From Rana temporaria (Eukaryota > Chordata > Amphibia > Anura > Ranidae), in NCBI RefSeq assembly GCF_905171775.1, contig NC_053490.1, positions 33,452,006-33,516,005 on the forward strand: DNA of 64,000 nt, in the 5' to 3' direction. Under the pieces are notes generated by a model, which had not been told where the DNA came from, did no database searches, and saw nothing but the letters and a program-made list of their open reading frames with translations. A program made the translations under genes and the position numbers. The stretch's first letter is position 1; each line of letters opens with the position of its first letter. This document shows, piece by piece, positions 1-9,999 of the stretch.

Positions 1-249
1 CCACAGGCTTTTTTCAGGACCCGGCCTTTGGCCAGACCAGTGCCTCTCCATCCCCATCAGGAGATAACCCTTCCGGTTTTCTGTAGAGGAGACCTATTAA
101 CGGCCCTCACTTCGTCGAGCGGTCCCGTTTTGTCTCTCCCCAATACTAACTATCCAGATTACCATTACACCAGTGGTTTGCATAGCCACAGTCACCCCTA
201 ACCCACCCATTGCAGGCTAGTGACAGTAGCACAGCGCCTCCACTAGTAA
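1..249. other. Unassigned sequence
   Basis: I see no open frame, repeat or RNA in this stretch. It lies directly downstream of the U2-like segment on the minus strand but does not match the remaining two thirds of U2 snRNA, so the U2 similarity stops before it. Confidence 0.4.
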
Positions 250-298
250 TTGACAAGAACAGATACTACACTTGATCGTAGCCAAAAGGCCGAGAAGC
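250..298 (-). pseudogene. U2 snRNA 5' fragment (retropseudogene or SINE head)
   Basis: Read on the minus strand from 298, the sequence matches the first ~45 nt of U2 snRNA. It includes the very conserved CTTCTCGGCCTTTTGGCTA block and the branch-point-recognition block GTGTAGTATCTGTTCTT. One visible change lies between them (CGATC where U2 has AGATC), and the extreme 5' ATCG is altered. Similarity ends after TCTGTTCTTGTCA; stem-loop IIa, the Sm site and the 3' stem-loops are absent. It cannot make a working U2. Either it is a 5' fragment retroposed by a LINE, or it is the head of an snRNA-derived SINE; I cannot tell which. Confidence 0.75.
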
Positions 299-717
299 AG
301 TATATGGGAGTCATCTACCTGCCAAAAGGATTTGAATTTGTCCACACAGTCCTCAGATTCACAGCTGTCAACTTCTTAAAACGCTACAAGGTGAGATCTT
401 GCTTGGAGCCACCCACCTGCCTGTTGGCTCCTGGGATAGATGTGTCAATAGTCTCAGGAGTGAAGGGGCACCCTCTACACCGTGCGAGCGCTCCTCACTT
501 TCTTCACACTACACAGAAGATCGGGGGGTGTATGCTAGGTAGCCAGCTGCACCGTATCCCAGAAGAAAGTCCAACCAGGCTTCAGATGCCCACAATGATG
601 ATGAATGCTTACAGGATCGAGAGGCGACAGGGACTCGCATTGGATTTACAAGGAACACAAACGATTGCATAAGCACTATCACTGAGGTTTTTTTTTTTTA
701 AAGACTGGAGCTCAGCT
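299..717. other. Unassigned sequence
   Basis: A frame runs open for about 140 codons across the left of this stretch, but it begins inside the U2-like fragment and shows no recognisable motif, so I treat it as chance. There is a T-run near 690. Confidence 0.4.
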
Positions 718-1078
718 TTAAAGTGGCTGTAAACCCTTTACAACCACTTTTGCCTACCGGTAAGCCTAGATTAAGGCTTCCCTGTAGGTGCTCGAAATAT
801 CTCCTAAACCTCCACTTTTTAGGAGATATTTACAATAACAGGCGCCTATGTCTATGGCACTTGCGCCGTAGACAACGGTGCAGGTGCACTTTAGAAACGC
901 TGATCGTGCCGTTTCAAAAGGAGATCGTGCCATGACTGGCGGCTCCTGCACGCATGCGCTGGAGTGCCATCATCGTGGCTCCAGCCAATCACAGAGGTAT
1001 TACATAATGAGCTAGTATGCTATGCATACTAGATCATTACGCCTTTGTTTTGCAGGTGTTTTTTTTAACCCACTTTAA
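718..1078. mobile_element. TTAA-flanked MITE
   Basis: Both ends carry TTAA (718-721 and 1075-1078) followed by inverted termini of the type AAAGTGGCTGTAAACCC. An internal hairpin is formed by AAATATCTCCTAAA near 797 and its complement near 820. TTAA target sites are the hallmark of piggyBac-type transposition, so this is probably a non-autonomous piggyBac-like element. It has no coding capacity. Confidence 0.6.
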
Positions 1079-1365
1079 AGGCTCTTTCCCTTCCCAGACT
1101 GACTGGGCAGTGAAAGAAAATAAATAAGAATGAGCTCATCTCTTCGCCCTCAGATTTTACCAACAATTGCTCCTTCTTCCTTCCCTAGTCTGAGCTCTGC
1201 AAGAAGACAATACCAGGTCAAATTTAGGTATTTATAGTGCAGGGGTGCGCTATGCCCAGCGTGCAGGGGTGCGCACCAGTTTTTCAATATTAATATTACT
1301 TTAAGGTGCCATTACCAGCATGCAAAACTAAACCAGAGTGCAAAATTAAATAAAAAAAAAACAAC
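1079..1365. other. Unassigned sequence
   Basis: Nothing recognisable. A short direct repeat GCAGGGGTGCGC occurs twice near 1241 and 1264. Confidence 0.4.
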
Positions 1366-2273
1366 TTAAAGGATCACTAAAGGAATTTTTTTTTTTTTTT
1401 GCTAAATAGCTTCCTTTACCTTACTGCAGTCCTGGTTTTATGTCCTTATTGTTCGTTTTTGCTTTGAAGTTGCTGTGATTCTGCTGTGATCTCCACACTT
1501 CCTGGTTGTCTGGCTCCTTATAACCACAGTACTGGGAGCTTTTCCCTGTAGGTCTAAGCTGTCATTACTGTGTGTCTAAAACTTAACAGAACCAATCAGA
1601 TTCATTTTAAAAACAAAACACTGCCCTGGATTTGTTTGTTTTTGTTCTGTGTGTCTCTCTAGTTCACAGGAACATGAAACCAGTTTAAAAGTGAAACTAA
1701 CCTGCAGGCACATTATAGGATTGATTTTTATCTATTTGTAATCATTTTTAAAATGAATCAGTTAACGTTTATGTCTCTATACCCTGTAAACAGTCATTTC
1801 AGCAAAAAAAATAAAATGTTTTCCTTTAGGCCCCTTTCACATTGAGGAGTTTTTCAGGCGGTAAAGCGCTAAAAATAGCGCTGCTATCCCACCTGAAAAA
1901 CTCCTGCCCAGCTACCTCAATGTGAAAGCCGAAGGGCTTTCACACTGAGGCGATGCGCTGGCGGGAGACAAAAAAATCTCCCGTCAGCAGCATCTTTGGA
2001 GCGGTGAGAGGAGCGGCGTGTATACCGCTCCTTCACCGCTCCTTCCCATTGAAAACAATGGGAACCGCGGCAATACCGCCCGCAATGCGCCTCTATATAG
2101 GCGCATTGCGGGCGGTATTAACCCTTTATCGGCCGCTAGCGGGGGTTAATACCGCACCGCTAGCGGCTGATTTCCACGGCAATCCCGGCGGTATAGCGCC
2201 GCTATTTTTAGCGGCGTTATACCGCCACCGCAGCTCCCGCCCCAGTCTGAAAGGGGCCTTAGTGACCCTTTAA
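1366..2273. mobile_element. TTAA-flanked MITE, carrying a nested Harbinger-type MITE
   Basis: The left end reads TTAAAGGATCACTAAAGG at 1366. The right end is its near-perfect complement, CCTTAGTGACCCTTTAA, ending at 2273. With the TTAA ends this is a piggyBac-like non-autonomous element of about 480 bp once the nested element at 1829-2258 is removed. Its right TTAA (2270-2273) also serves as the left TTAA of the next element. Confidence 0.65.
1829..2258. mobile_element. PIF/Harbinger-type MITE (GGCCCCTTTCAC family)
   Basis: Inverted ends GGCCCCTTTCAC (1829) and CTGAAAGGGGCC (to 2258) are flanked by the 3-bp duplication TTA (1826-1828 and 2259-2261), the size and sequence typical of PIF/Harbinger. 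The interior is very rich in GCGCTA/TAGCGC and CCGC/GCGG palindromes. It has no coding capacity. Confidence 0.65.
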
Positions 2274-3010
2274 CCACTTAAGGACCGCCTCATGTACATA
2301 TACGTCAGCAGAATGGCACAGGCAGGCACATCCACGTATATATACGTCCTCTGCTTGACGTGGGTCCGATCGGGGGCGGTACCCGTGGCTTCAGGAGCGA
2401 TCCGGGACGACGGCGCGGCTATTCGTTTATAGCCGCTCCGTCGCGATCGCTCCCCGGAGCTGAAGAACGGGGAGAGCCGTGTGTAAACACGGCTTCCCCG
2501 TGCTTCACTGTGTCGGCGCATCGATCGCGTCATTCCCTTTATAGGGAAGACACGATCGATGACGTCATTCCTACAGCCACACCCCCCTACACTAGTAAAC
2601 ACATACACAGTGATCCCTAAATGTTACAGCGCCCCCTGTGTTTAACTCCCAAACCAACTGTCATTTTCACAATAAACAATGCAATTTAAATGCATTTTTT
2701 GCTGTGAAAATGACAATTGTCCCAAAAATGTGTCAAAATTGTCCGAAGTGTCCGCCATAATGTCGCAGTCACGAAAAAAATCGCTGATCGCCGCCATTAG
2801 TAGTAAAAAAATAAAAATAAATAAAAATGCAAAAAAACTATCCCCTATTTTGTAAACACTATAAATTTTGCGCAAACCAACCGATAAACGATTATTGCGA
2901 TTTTTTTTACCAAAAATAGGTAGAAGAATACGTATCGGCCTAAACTGAGGGAAAAAAAAATGTTATATATGTTTTTGGGGGATATTTATTATAGCAAAAA
3001 GTAAAAAAAA

Positions 3011-3190
3011 GGGATTTTTAATAACAGCTTACCTGAAAAATCCTTTTCTTGTAGTACATCACGGGACACAGAGCAGCATAGCCATTACATATGTTATATA
3101 GTGTACCTTCAGGTGATGGACACTGGCACTCTCCGACAGGAAGTTCCCTCCCTATATAACCCCCACCCATAGTGGGAGTACCTCAGTTTT
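3011..3190. repeat. DIRS left (3') terminal repeat
   Basis: Positions 3,055-3,190 are the inverted complement of 27,719-27,854. They are preceded by about 44 bp unique to this end (GGGATTTTTAATAACAGC...). The repeat contains a TATA-like CCCTATATAACCCCC block that is also present in the second DIRS-type end at 63,740. Confidence 0.85.
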
Positions 3191-3237
3191 GTAGCAAGCA
3201 ATATGCATCCCAAAATTCCCCATAAGAGGGGTGGGAG

Positions 3238-3350
3238 CTCTGTGTCCCGTGATGTACTACAAGAAAAGGATTTTTCAGGTAAGCTGTTATTAAAAATCCC
3301 TTTTTCTTTATCGTACATCACGGGACACAGAGCAGCATAGCCATTACATA
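3238..3350. repeat. DIRS internal complementary region
   Basis: The first part (3,238-3,301) is the exact complement of the outermost left end. The second part (3,307-3,350) is the complement of the outermost right end, and the two are joined by a T-run. This is the circular-junction template that known DIRS elements use to regenerate their ends. The T-run matches the A-rich junction bases that border the inserted element. Confidence 0.85.
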
Positions 3351-3434
3351 TGGGATGTCCCCAAGCAATGCTCCATGAGGGGAGGGAGACAACCAGAAAA
3401 AAACAAACAGGAGGTGCCACCGGACAGGAGGAGG

Positions 3435-6037
3435 TTAAATTGCGGCCTGGAGGACCGCCTGCCCAAAAGCTGAATCAGCGTTCCTCCTAACGTCCATTTG
3501 ATAAAACTTTGCAAATGTGTGGACAGACGACCAGGTCGCTGCCCTGCAGACCTGAGCCATAGGGACCTGGTGATACGCTGCCCAAGAGGCACTCACAGCT
3601 CTAGTGGAATGAGCCTTAACCGATAAGGGTGGACTTTTCCCCTTCAGGCCATAGGCCTGTATAATTGTCTGCCTAATCCACTTAGAAATAGTGGCTTTAG
3701 ACGCTGCCTGGCCCTTCTTGGGCCCTTCTGGCAGAATGAATAAGACGTCAGTCTTACGAATCTGGGCTGTAGCTTCCAAGTAAATCTTTACAGCTCTAAC
3801 TACATCCAAGGAATGTAGTAACCTCTCTTCCTTAGAAGAAGGCTTTGGAAAAAATGATGGAAGAATCGCATCTTGATTAAGGTGAAAATTAGACACCACC
3901 TTAGGCAGGAAGGACGGAAGCGGCCGCAAAACGACCCTGTCCTTATGCAGTAATAAATAAGGTGCCTTACATGACAAGGCTGCCAACTCCGACACTCTTC
4001 TGGCGGATGCCATGGCCACCAGAAACACTAGTTTCCTAGTCAAAAGGACCAAAGGGATCGCGGACAAGGGCTCAAAAGGCTGCCTTTGCAAGGCCGATAG
4101 AACCAAATTTAGATCCCAAGGATACAGGGGAGCTTTAATCGGGGGATTCACCCGAATGACACCTTGTAAAAAGGATTTCATTAAAGAATGGGCAGCCAAA
4201 GGTCTCTGGAAGAAGACCGACAAGGCAGACACCTGCCCCTTGATTGTGCTGACCGCCAAACCTTTTTCCACTCCCAATTGTAAAAACTCCAGGATTCTCC
4301 CAATGGTATATTTGCGGGGATCCCATTTCCTGGTCTCACACCAGGTAATATAGGCCTTCCACACCCTATAGTATATTAACCTGGAAACTGGTTTCCTTGC
4401 GCTTATAAGGGTGGAAATGACCTGCCCTGAAAGGCCTCTGTTTCTGAGAATCAGGGACTCAGCCGCCAGGCCGTTAAATTTAGGGCCTGTAAGGCAGGAT
4501 GGTAGAATGGCCCTTGTGAGAGGAGGTCCGGACGTAGAGGGAGGACCCAAGGCTCCTCTACCGTCATCCTTTTTATCAAGGAGTACCAAGGTCTTCGGGG
4601 CCACTAGAATCGCTGGCTTACGTTCCCTTTGAATTCTGTGAAGAAGACGGGGTAGCATCCGTATTGGAGGGAAGGCATAGATTAGCGCAAACTGATGCCA
4701 AGGGCACACCAAGGCATCCGTCCCGCAGGCCAATGGATCCCTCGTTCGAGAGACAAACTTTGCTACTTTGGCATTGAATCTGGACGCCATAACGTCCACC
4801 TCCGGAGTACCCCACTTCCGGCAAATGTCCTGGAACACTTCGGGGTGGAGGGACCACTCCCCTAGGGACATCTGTTGGCGGCTGAGGAAGTCCGCCTGCA
4901 AATTGTCCACCCCGGGGATAAAGATAGCTGAGATGCAGGGGACATGGGCTTCTGCCCATGAAAAGATCCGATCTACCTCCCTCTGGGCTGCCTGACTCCT
5001 GGTGCCGCCCTGGTGGTTTATATAAGCCACGGCAGTGGCATTGTCGGATTGTACCCTTACTGGGGAGCCCTGCAGAATCTCCGTCCAGCCCAAAAGAGCC
5101 AACCGAGCTGCTCGGATCTCTAAGACATTTATGGGTAGGGCTGATTCTGCCCTTGACCATTTCCCCTGTAGGGTTAAATCGTCTAGGACTGCACCCCAGC
5201 CCGATAGGCTGGCATCCGTGGTTACTATCCTCCAAGAGGGGGGACTGAACGATCTTCCTTTCAGAAGATTTTTTGTGACTAGCCACCAACACAGACTCTG
5301 CCTTACCGCATAGGGAAGGGAAATGGGAAGATCCAAGGCCTGGAGTCTTTTGTCCCAGACCGTGAGAATTGCTCTCTGTAGCCTTCGAGAATGGATCTGG
5401 GCATAGGGCACTGCCTCGAAGGTGGCCACTAGCTTTCCCAACAGGCGCATGCAGAGGCGTATAGATGGCCTTGTGCTGCTTAAGACTACCTGGATTAATT
5501 CCCTTATCGAGTCTACTTTGGACTGGGGCAGGAAGATCCGTTGTCGTCTTGTATCTAAAATTAGACCTAGATACTCCAACCTTCTTGTGGGCTGTAAGGC
5601 CGATTTGTCCCGGTTTAGAACCCAACCCAGGGACTCTAGGCAGTTTACTACTAGCAACACTGCCTGATTTAAGCCGGCCGCTGAGTGGTCGACTACCAGA
5701 AGATCGTCTAAGTAGGCCATGACCAGAATGCCCTGTTCCCTTAGGATGGCCAACACAGGGGCCAGGATTTTCGTAAAAACCCGAGGGGCCGTGGCTAGTC
5801 CGAACGGAAGGGCCACGAACTGATAATGCCGATAGTTTAGGGCAAAACGCAGAAACCTGTAATGGCCTGGGAAAATCGGAACGTGCAGGTACGCGTCCTT
5901 TATATCGATGGAGGCCAAGAACTCCCTTCCTTGAAGGGCGGCCACCACCGAGCGAATGGACTCCATTCGAAAGGACCGGACTCTTAAAAAGCGGTTTAAT
6001 GACTTTAGGTCCAGTATAGGCCTGACGTCGCCGTTTG
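3435..6037 (-). CDS. DIRS polymerase, main part: RT, RNase H, tyrosine recombinase
   Basis: This stretch has one open frame of more than 850 codons. The reverse transcriptase comes first, with the catalytic YLDD box and upstream PFGLATAPRVF; the region KPNGDVRPILDLK lies right at the LINE junction near 6,037. RNase H follows (TTDASLSGWG, VLEIRAARLAL, QSDNATAVAYI, ADFLSR). The C-terminal third is a tyrosine recombinase with the arginine box SARRVSEL, the HSTR (HxxR) motif and the tyrosine in WSSVHTFAKFYQ. In many DIRS elements the recombinase lies in a separate overlapping frame; here all three are in one frame and I see no methyltransferase domain. Its N-terminus was cut off by the LINE insertion and continues at 24,861-25,153. 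The frame is otherwise undamaged, so the element was young when hit. Confidence 0.9.
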
Positions 6038-6129
6038 GCTTTGAATGAATGAATGAATGAAAAACTTATATAGCGCGGCACATGCGAACTGAATCGCCTC
6101 TGGGCGCTGGTTGTTCGTGTCTCATGCCA

Positions 6130-9120
6130 TCAGAAGAGCAGGGTTTTGATCTGCTTTCTGAAAGACAGGTGGTTTAGCTCCAACCGAATGCTGGTTGGTA
6201 AAGCATTCCATAGCCTGGGACCTTGGAAAGCAAACCTTCTTTCTCCTTTGGATTTGTATTTGGTTTTTGGAACCTTGACCAGATTTTGGTCGGTGGTTCG
6301 CAGAATGCGGTTGGAATTGTGAGGTTTGATCTTGTCGCATAGATATCTTGGAGCCTTCCCATGGATGCACTTATGTGTCAGGCAGAGTGCTTTGAATGCA
6401 ATTCTGTCTTTCACTGGCAACCAGTGAAGGGATCTCAGTGAAGGCGAGATTGATTCCCATGATTTTTTCCCAGTCACAAGTCTTGCGGCCGTATTCTGTA
6501 CGACTTGTAGACGAGCGATTTGGTACTTAGGGAGCCCGAGGTAAAGGGCATTTGCATAGTCCAGTCTGGAATTCACAATTGTTCCCACCACGACTGCTAC
6601 GTCTTCTTTGGGGATAAATGGAATAAGTCTGCGTAGTAGGCGCATCAAATGGTGCGATCCGCTGACTACTGACCCTATTTGTGCGTCCATTGTCATGAAG
6701 GTGTCAAAAGTGACTCCTAGACTTTTGACTTTGGAGCTAGGGGAGATGATTTGTCCCAGAATGGGCGATGGTGTCCAGTTTGTTGCCAGTTGACTCTTCC
6801 GACTGGCGTGAAACATAAAAAGTTCTGTTTTAGAGCTATTGAGTTTAAGATAACTCTTAGTCATCCAGTTTTCTATTGAAGTGAGACATTTCTCTAATCT
6901 GAGATGATGATCCTTTTTGTTGCAGATGCGAAAATACAGTTGCGTGTCGTCTGCATAAGAGTGATAGAGTAGTTCTTGGCTACTGATAATATCAAAGAGA
7001 GGACAAAGATAGATGTTGAACAGCACCGGTGATAGGGGGGATCCTTGGGGGACCCCACATGGCACCGTGCGTTTTTCCGACGTGAAAGATCCCAGTTTCA
7101 CTGTTTGTGATCGGTTTCCAAGAAAAGAGGAAAACCATGGTAAAGCATCTTCTGCGACTCTGGCGACTTCTGCTAGTCGTCTCAGTAACAATTTATGGTC
7201 TACTGTGTCGAAGGCTGCGCTTAGGTCCAGCAGAACCAGGAGACAAGATTCTCCTTCGTCTGCGGCCTCGAGCGCATCGTCCCATATTTTCAGTAAGGCC
7301 GTTTCCGTCCCGTGTCCGGGACGGAAACCGGATTGAAATGGATCAAGTAGGTTGTGGGTATCCAGATGCTGTTGCAGCTGTTGTACCACCACTTTCTCCA
7401 TTATTTTGGAGAGAACATTTAGACCTGTTATGGGACGGCGGTGAGTTGGGTCCATGGGATCCAAATTAGTTTTTTTCAAGATGGGCTGGATTGTGCCCTC
7501 TTTCAGCAGGGAAGGCACTATGCCTTCCTTAAATGACTGATGTATAAGCTGTGTGATTGGAGGTGCCAGGATGTCGGCACATTCCTTCAGTAGCTTGGTG
7601 GGAATGATGTCATTGGGTGCTGTGCTGTTCCGCAACGCACCAATGATATTTTTGGTGGTATTGACGGAGATTGGTTCCAGAATGAACTTAGTTGATTGTA
7701 GAGGATTTCTGTCGGTGTTTTGTAGTTGATTGAAGAGGGGGCTGAGCGGAGTATTGTTTTGCAGAATACTTACCCGAATTCTTTCAATTTTGTTGATGAA
7801 GAAATCCGATAGTTCATTACAGAACTCTTGGGAGTCTGAAGTGGGGACTTCAAGACATCCCGGATTCATGGTCTGGGTGACCATCCTGAAGAGTTCTCGT
7901 GGGCGATTCATGGCGCTGTTAATCACCATGGAAAAGTGATGTTTTTTGGCTTTGAAGATTTCTTTGTGATATCGTGTTGTTATTGCTTTGTAGATGTTGA
8001 GGCGGTCTTCTGAAGGGCTTCTTTTCCAGGCGGCTTCCGCCCTTCTGCGCTCTTGCTTCAGTAGCGACAGCTGGTTATTGAACCAACTGGACTTTTTTTC
8101 CCGGATGCAGACTTTGCGCTTTGGTGCTGCTAAGTCGGCTGACTGTAGCAGAGCTGCATTTATGGCGTCCAGTGTATCTGAGGCTGCTAGCTGAGGAGGA
8201 ATAGCCCCAATTCGGTTTCCCAGGGTAGATTTGAAGAGTTCCGAGTGGAGCTTCTTCTGAGATCTAGCCCAGTGTATTGTCACCGGCTTGGGTGCTTTTA
8301 TAACTAGTGGAATTTTGGGAATTGTGAAGCTAATTGCATGGTGGTCTGTCCATGGCAAAGGTTCATTACCCAAAATGTTTATTTTCAGATTTTGTCTGAA
8401 AATTAGGTCGAGTGTGTGACCTGAAGCATGCGTGGGTCCGCATATAAGTTGCTGTAGTCCTAACCCTTCCAGGTGGTCGATGCAGGCATCCGCGATGGGA
8501 TCCTGTGAGGAGTTGGCCCACAGATTGAAATCCCCGAGCAGCAAAAGATGATTGCTGTTAAGGGAGTAAGTGGATATGAACTCCGTTAATGATGGTAACA
8601 ACTGCGATTTGGGCCCAGGTGGCCTATAGCAGAGGAGAATGTGAACGGTCTCCTGGGAGTTAGTTTGAAGTTGAAGCGTAAGGGTTTCCATAAACGGTAG
8701 AGGATTTTGAAGGACCGGTTTAGTGATTGCAATATGAGACTTATGAATCACTGCAAGGCCTCCTCCTCTTTGCCCTATTCTGTTTTCCGTTAAGATGCGA
8801 TAATTTACTGGCACCAGTTCTCCGAGAATGGTGTTGCAGTCGTCTGAAAGCCAACTTTCTGTAATAAAGAGGCAGTCTAGATCGTTTTGTAGTAAGAAAT
8901 CGTGGATTTCTGATCGGTGTTTTACTGCCAATCTAGTGTTAATCAAAGCACATGATATGTGCTTGAGCTTTGTTGAATGGTTGAAATTTTTGATGATCGA
9001 TCGACGATCGAATCTCAAAAGTTGATCTATTTTTAAGGCCTTTTTGGTGACGGCAGGTAATACTGTTGCGAATTGTCTCAGACCCCAAATAGTTTCTGCA
9101 GAGTATCGCATTTTAACCAT
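6130..9120 (-). CDS. L2-like LINE endonuclease/reverse transcriptase
   Basis: This is an intact 996-codon frame. An AP-endonuclease-type domain occupies roughly residues 55-290 (CLFITESWLSD, RGGGLAVIHKSHI, LLLLGDFNLWA, SGHTLDLIF, WTDHHAI). A reverse transcriptase covers roughly residues 490-760 (LLVLLDLSAAFDTVDHKLL, GVPQGSPLSPVLFNIY, the catalytic SYADDTQLYF). The C-terminus has the usual L2/CR1 tail (LQVVQNTAARLVTG, LRSLHWLPVKDRI, GPRLWNALP). Length and domain order fit the L2 clade, but Rex1-like cannot be excluded without a tree. No ORF1 is visible upstream, which is common for L2. The frame is unbroken, unusual for a resident LINE. Confidence 0.9.
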   Translation of the reverse strand: MVKMRYSAETIWGLRQFATVLPAVTKKALKIDQLLRFDRRSIIKNFNHSTKLKHISCALINTRLAVKHRSEIHDFLLQNDLDCLFITESWLSDDCNTILGELVPVNYRILTENRIGQRGGGLAVIHKSHIAITKPVLQNPLPFMETLTLQLQTNSQETVHILLCYRPPGPKSQLLPSLTEFISTYSLNSNHLLLLGDFNLWANSSQDPIADACIDHLEGLGLQQLICGPTHASGHTLDLIFRQNLKINILGNEPLPWTDHHAISFTIPKIPLVIKAPKPVTIHWARSQKKLHSELFKSTLGNRIGAIPPQLAASDTLDAINAALLQSADLAAPKRKVCIREKKSSWFNNQLSLLKQERRRAEAAWKRSPSEDRLNIYKAITTRYHKEIFKAKKHHFSMVINSAMNRPRELFRMVTQTMNPGCLEVPTSDSQEFCNELSDFFINKIERIRVSILQNNTPLSPLFNQLQNTDRNPLQSTKFILEPISVNTTKNIIGALRNSTAPNDIIPTKLLKECADILAPPITQLIHQSFKEGIVPSLLKEGTIQPILKKTNLDPMDPTHRRPITGLNVLSKIMEKVVVQQLQQHLDTHNLLDPFQSGFRPGHGTETALLKIWDDALEAADEGESCLLVLLDLSAAFDTVDHKLLLRRLAEVARVAEDALPWFSSFLGNRSQTVKLGSFTSEKRTVPCGVPQGSPLSPVLFNIYLCPLFDIISSQELLYHSYADDTQLYFRICNKKDHHLRLEKCLTSIENWMTKSYLKLNSSKTELFMFHASRKSQLATNWTPSPILGQIISPSSKVKSLGVTFDTFMTMDAQIGSVVSGSHHLMRLLRRLIPFIPKEDVAVVVGTIVNSRLDYANALYLGLPKYQIARLQVVQNTAARLVTGKKSWESISPSLRSLHWLPVKDRIAFKALCLTHKCIHGKAPRYLCDKIKPHNSNRILRTTDQNLVKVPKTKYKSKGERRFAFQGPRLWNALPTSIRLELNHLSFRKQIKTLLF

Positions 9121-9343
9121 TGTTGCTAGTCACCGTGGACGGGGGTGCAGGTGTTGCGTGAGAATTAGTGTTGAGCAGAATATGCCATATTCGATTTCGC
9201 GATATATCTCGAATATATATTCGAATATTCGAGATATATTCGCTAAATTCGAATATTCGTGATATTTTATCGAAATTAATTGATTGCGATTTTTCGCTAT
9301 TGCGAATGCGAAAATAATTGCGATTTTTTTAATAACTGCGGTA

Positions 9344-9760
9344 GGAGCGCTCTGATTGGCTTAGAATATTCGTGATATTTTATCGAAATATCGCAACATG
9401 CGAATGCGATATTTATTGCGCAATTTCGAGATATGCTGGAGGAGCGCTCTGATTGGCTCAGAATATTCGTGATATTTTATCGAAATATCGCAACATGCGA
9501 ATGCGATATTTATTGCGCAATTTCGAGATATGCTGGAGGAGCGCTCTGATTGGCTCAGAATATTCGTGATATTTTATTGAAATATCGCAACATGCGAATG
9601 CGATATTTATTGCGCAATTTCGAGATATGCTGGAGGAGCGCTCTGATTGGCTCAGAATATTCCTGATATTTTATCGAAATATCGCAACATGCGAATGCGA
9701 TATTTATTGCGCAATTTCGAGAAATGCTGGAGGAGCGCTCTGATTGGCTCACTCTGAAAT
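9344..9760. repeat. 97-bp tandem array in the hAT left subterminal region
   Basis: Copies start at 9,344, 9,441, 9,538, 9,635 and 9,732 (four full units of exactly 97 bp plus a partial). Each contains GGAGCGCTCTGATTGGCT, an inverted CCAAT box, plus GCGATATTTATTGCGCAATT-type palindromes. It lies upstream of the Myb-like gene, so it may serve both as a transposase-binding array and as promoter elements; that is inference. Confidence 0.85.
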
Positions 9761-9999
9761 CGAATATTCGAGATATTTTAACGCAATTTCACAAAATGCG
9801 AATGCGAAATTGATTGCAGATATTTCGAAAACTGCTGTAGCAGCACTCTGAAATCGAATATGTATGATATTTTAACCAAAAAACATATTGCGATTGCGAT
9901 TTTTCGATCGCGCATGCGCAATTGCGCGAACAACACGCGACCATTTCCTGGAGCCTTGCCAGTTTCCAACTTATGATCGCAGCGCAATCACACAGCAAC

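Noticed and set aside
250..672. 140-codon frame that starts at the U2-like segment
   Set aside because: It begins inside an RNA-derived sequence read in the opposite direction and shows no recognisable protein feature.
4618..6081. 487-codon minus-strand frame overlapping the DIRS polymerase
   Set aside because: It is a shadow frame. Its translation has no motifs, and the RT, RNase H and recombinase motifs are all in the other frame.
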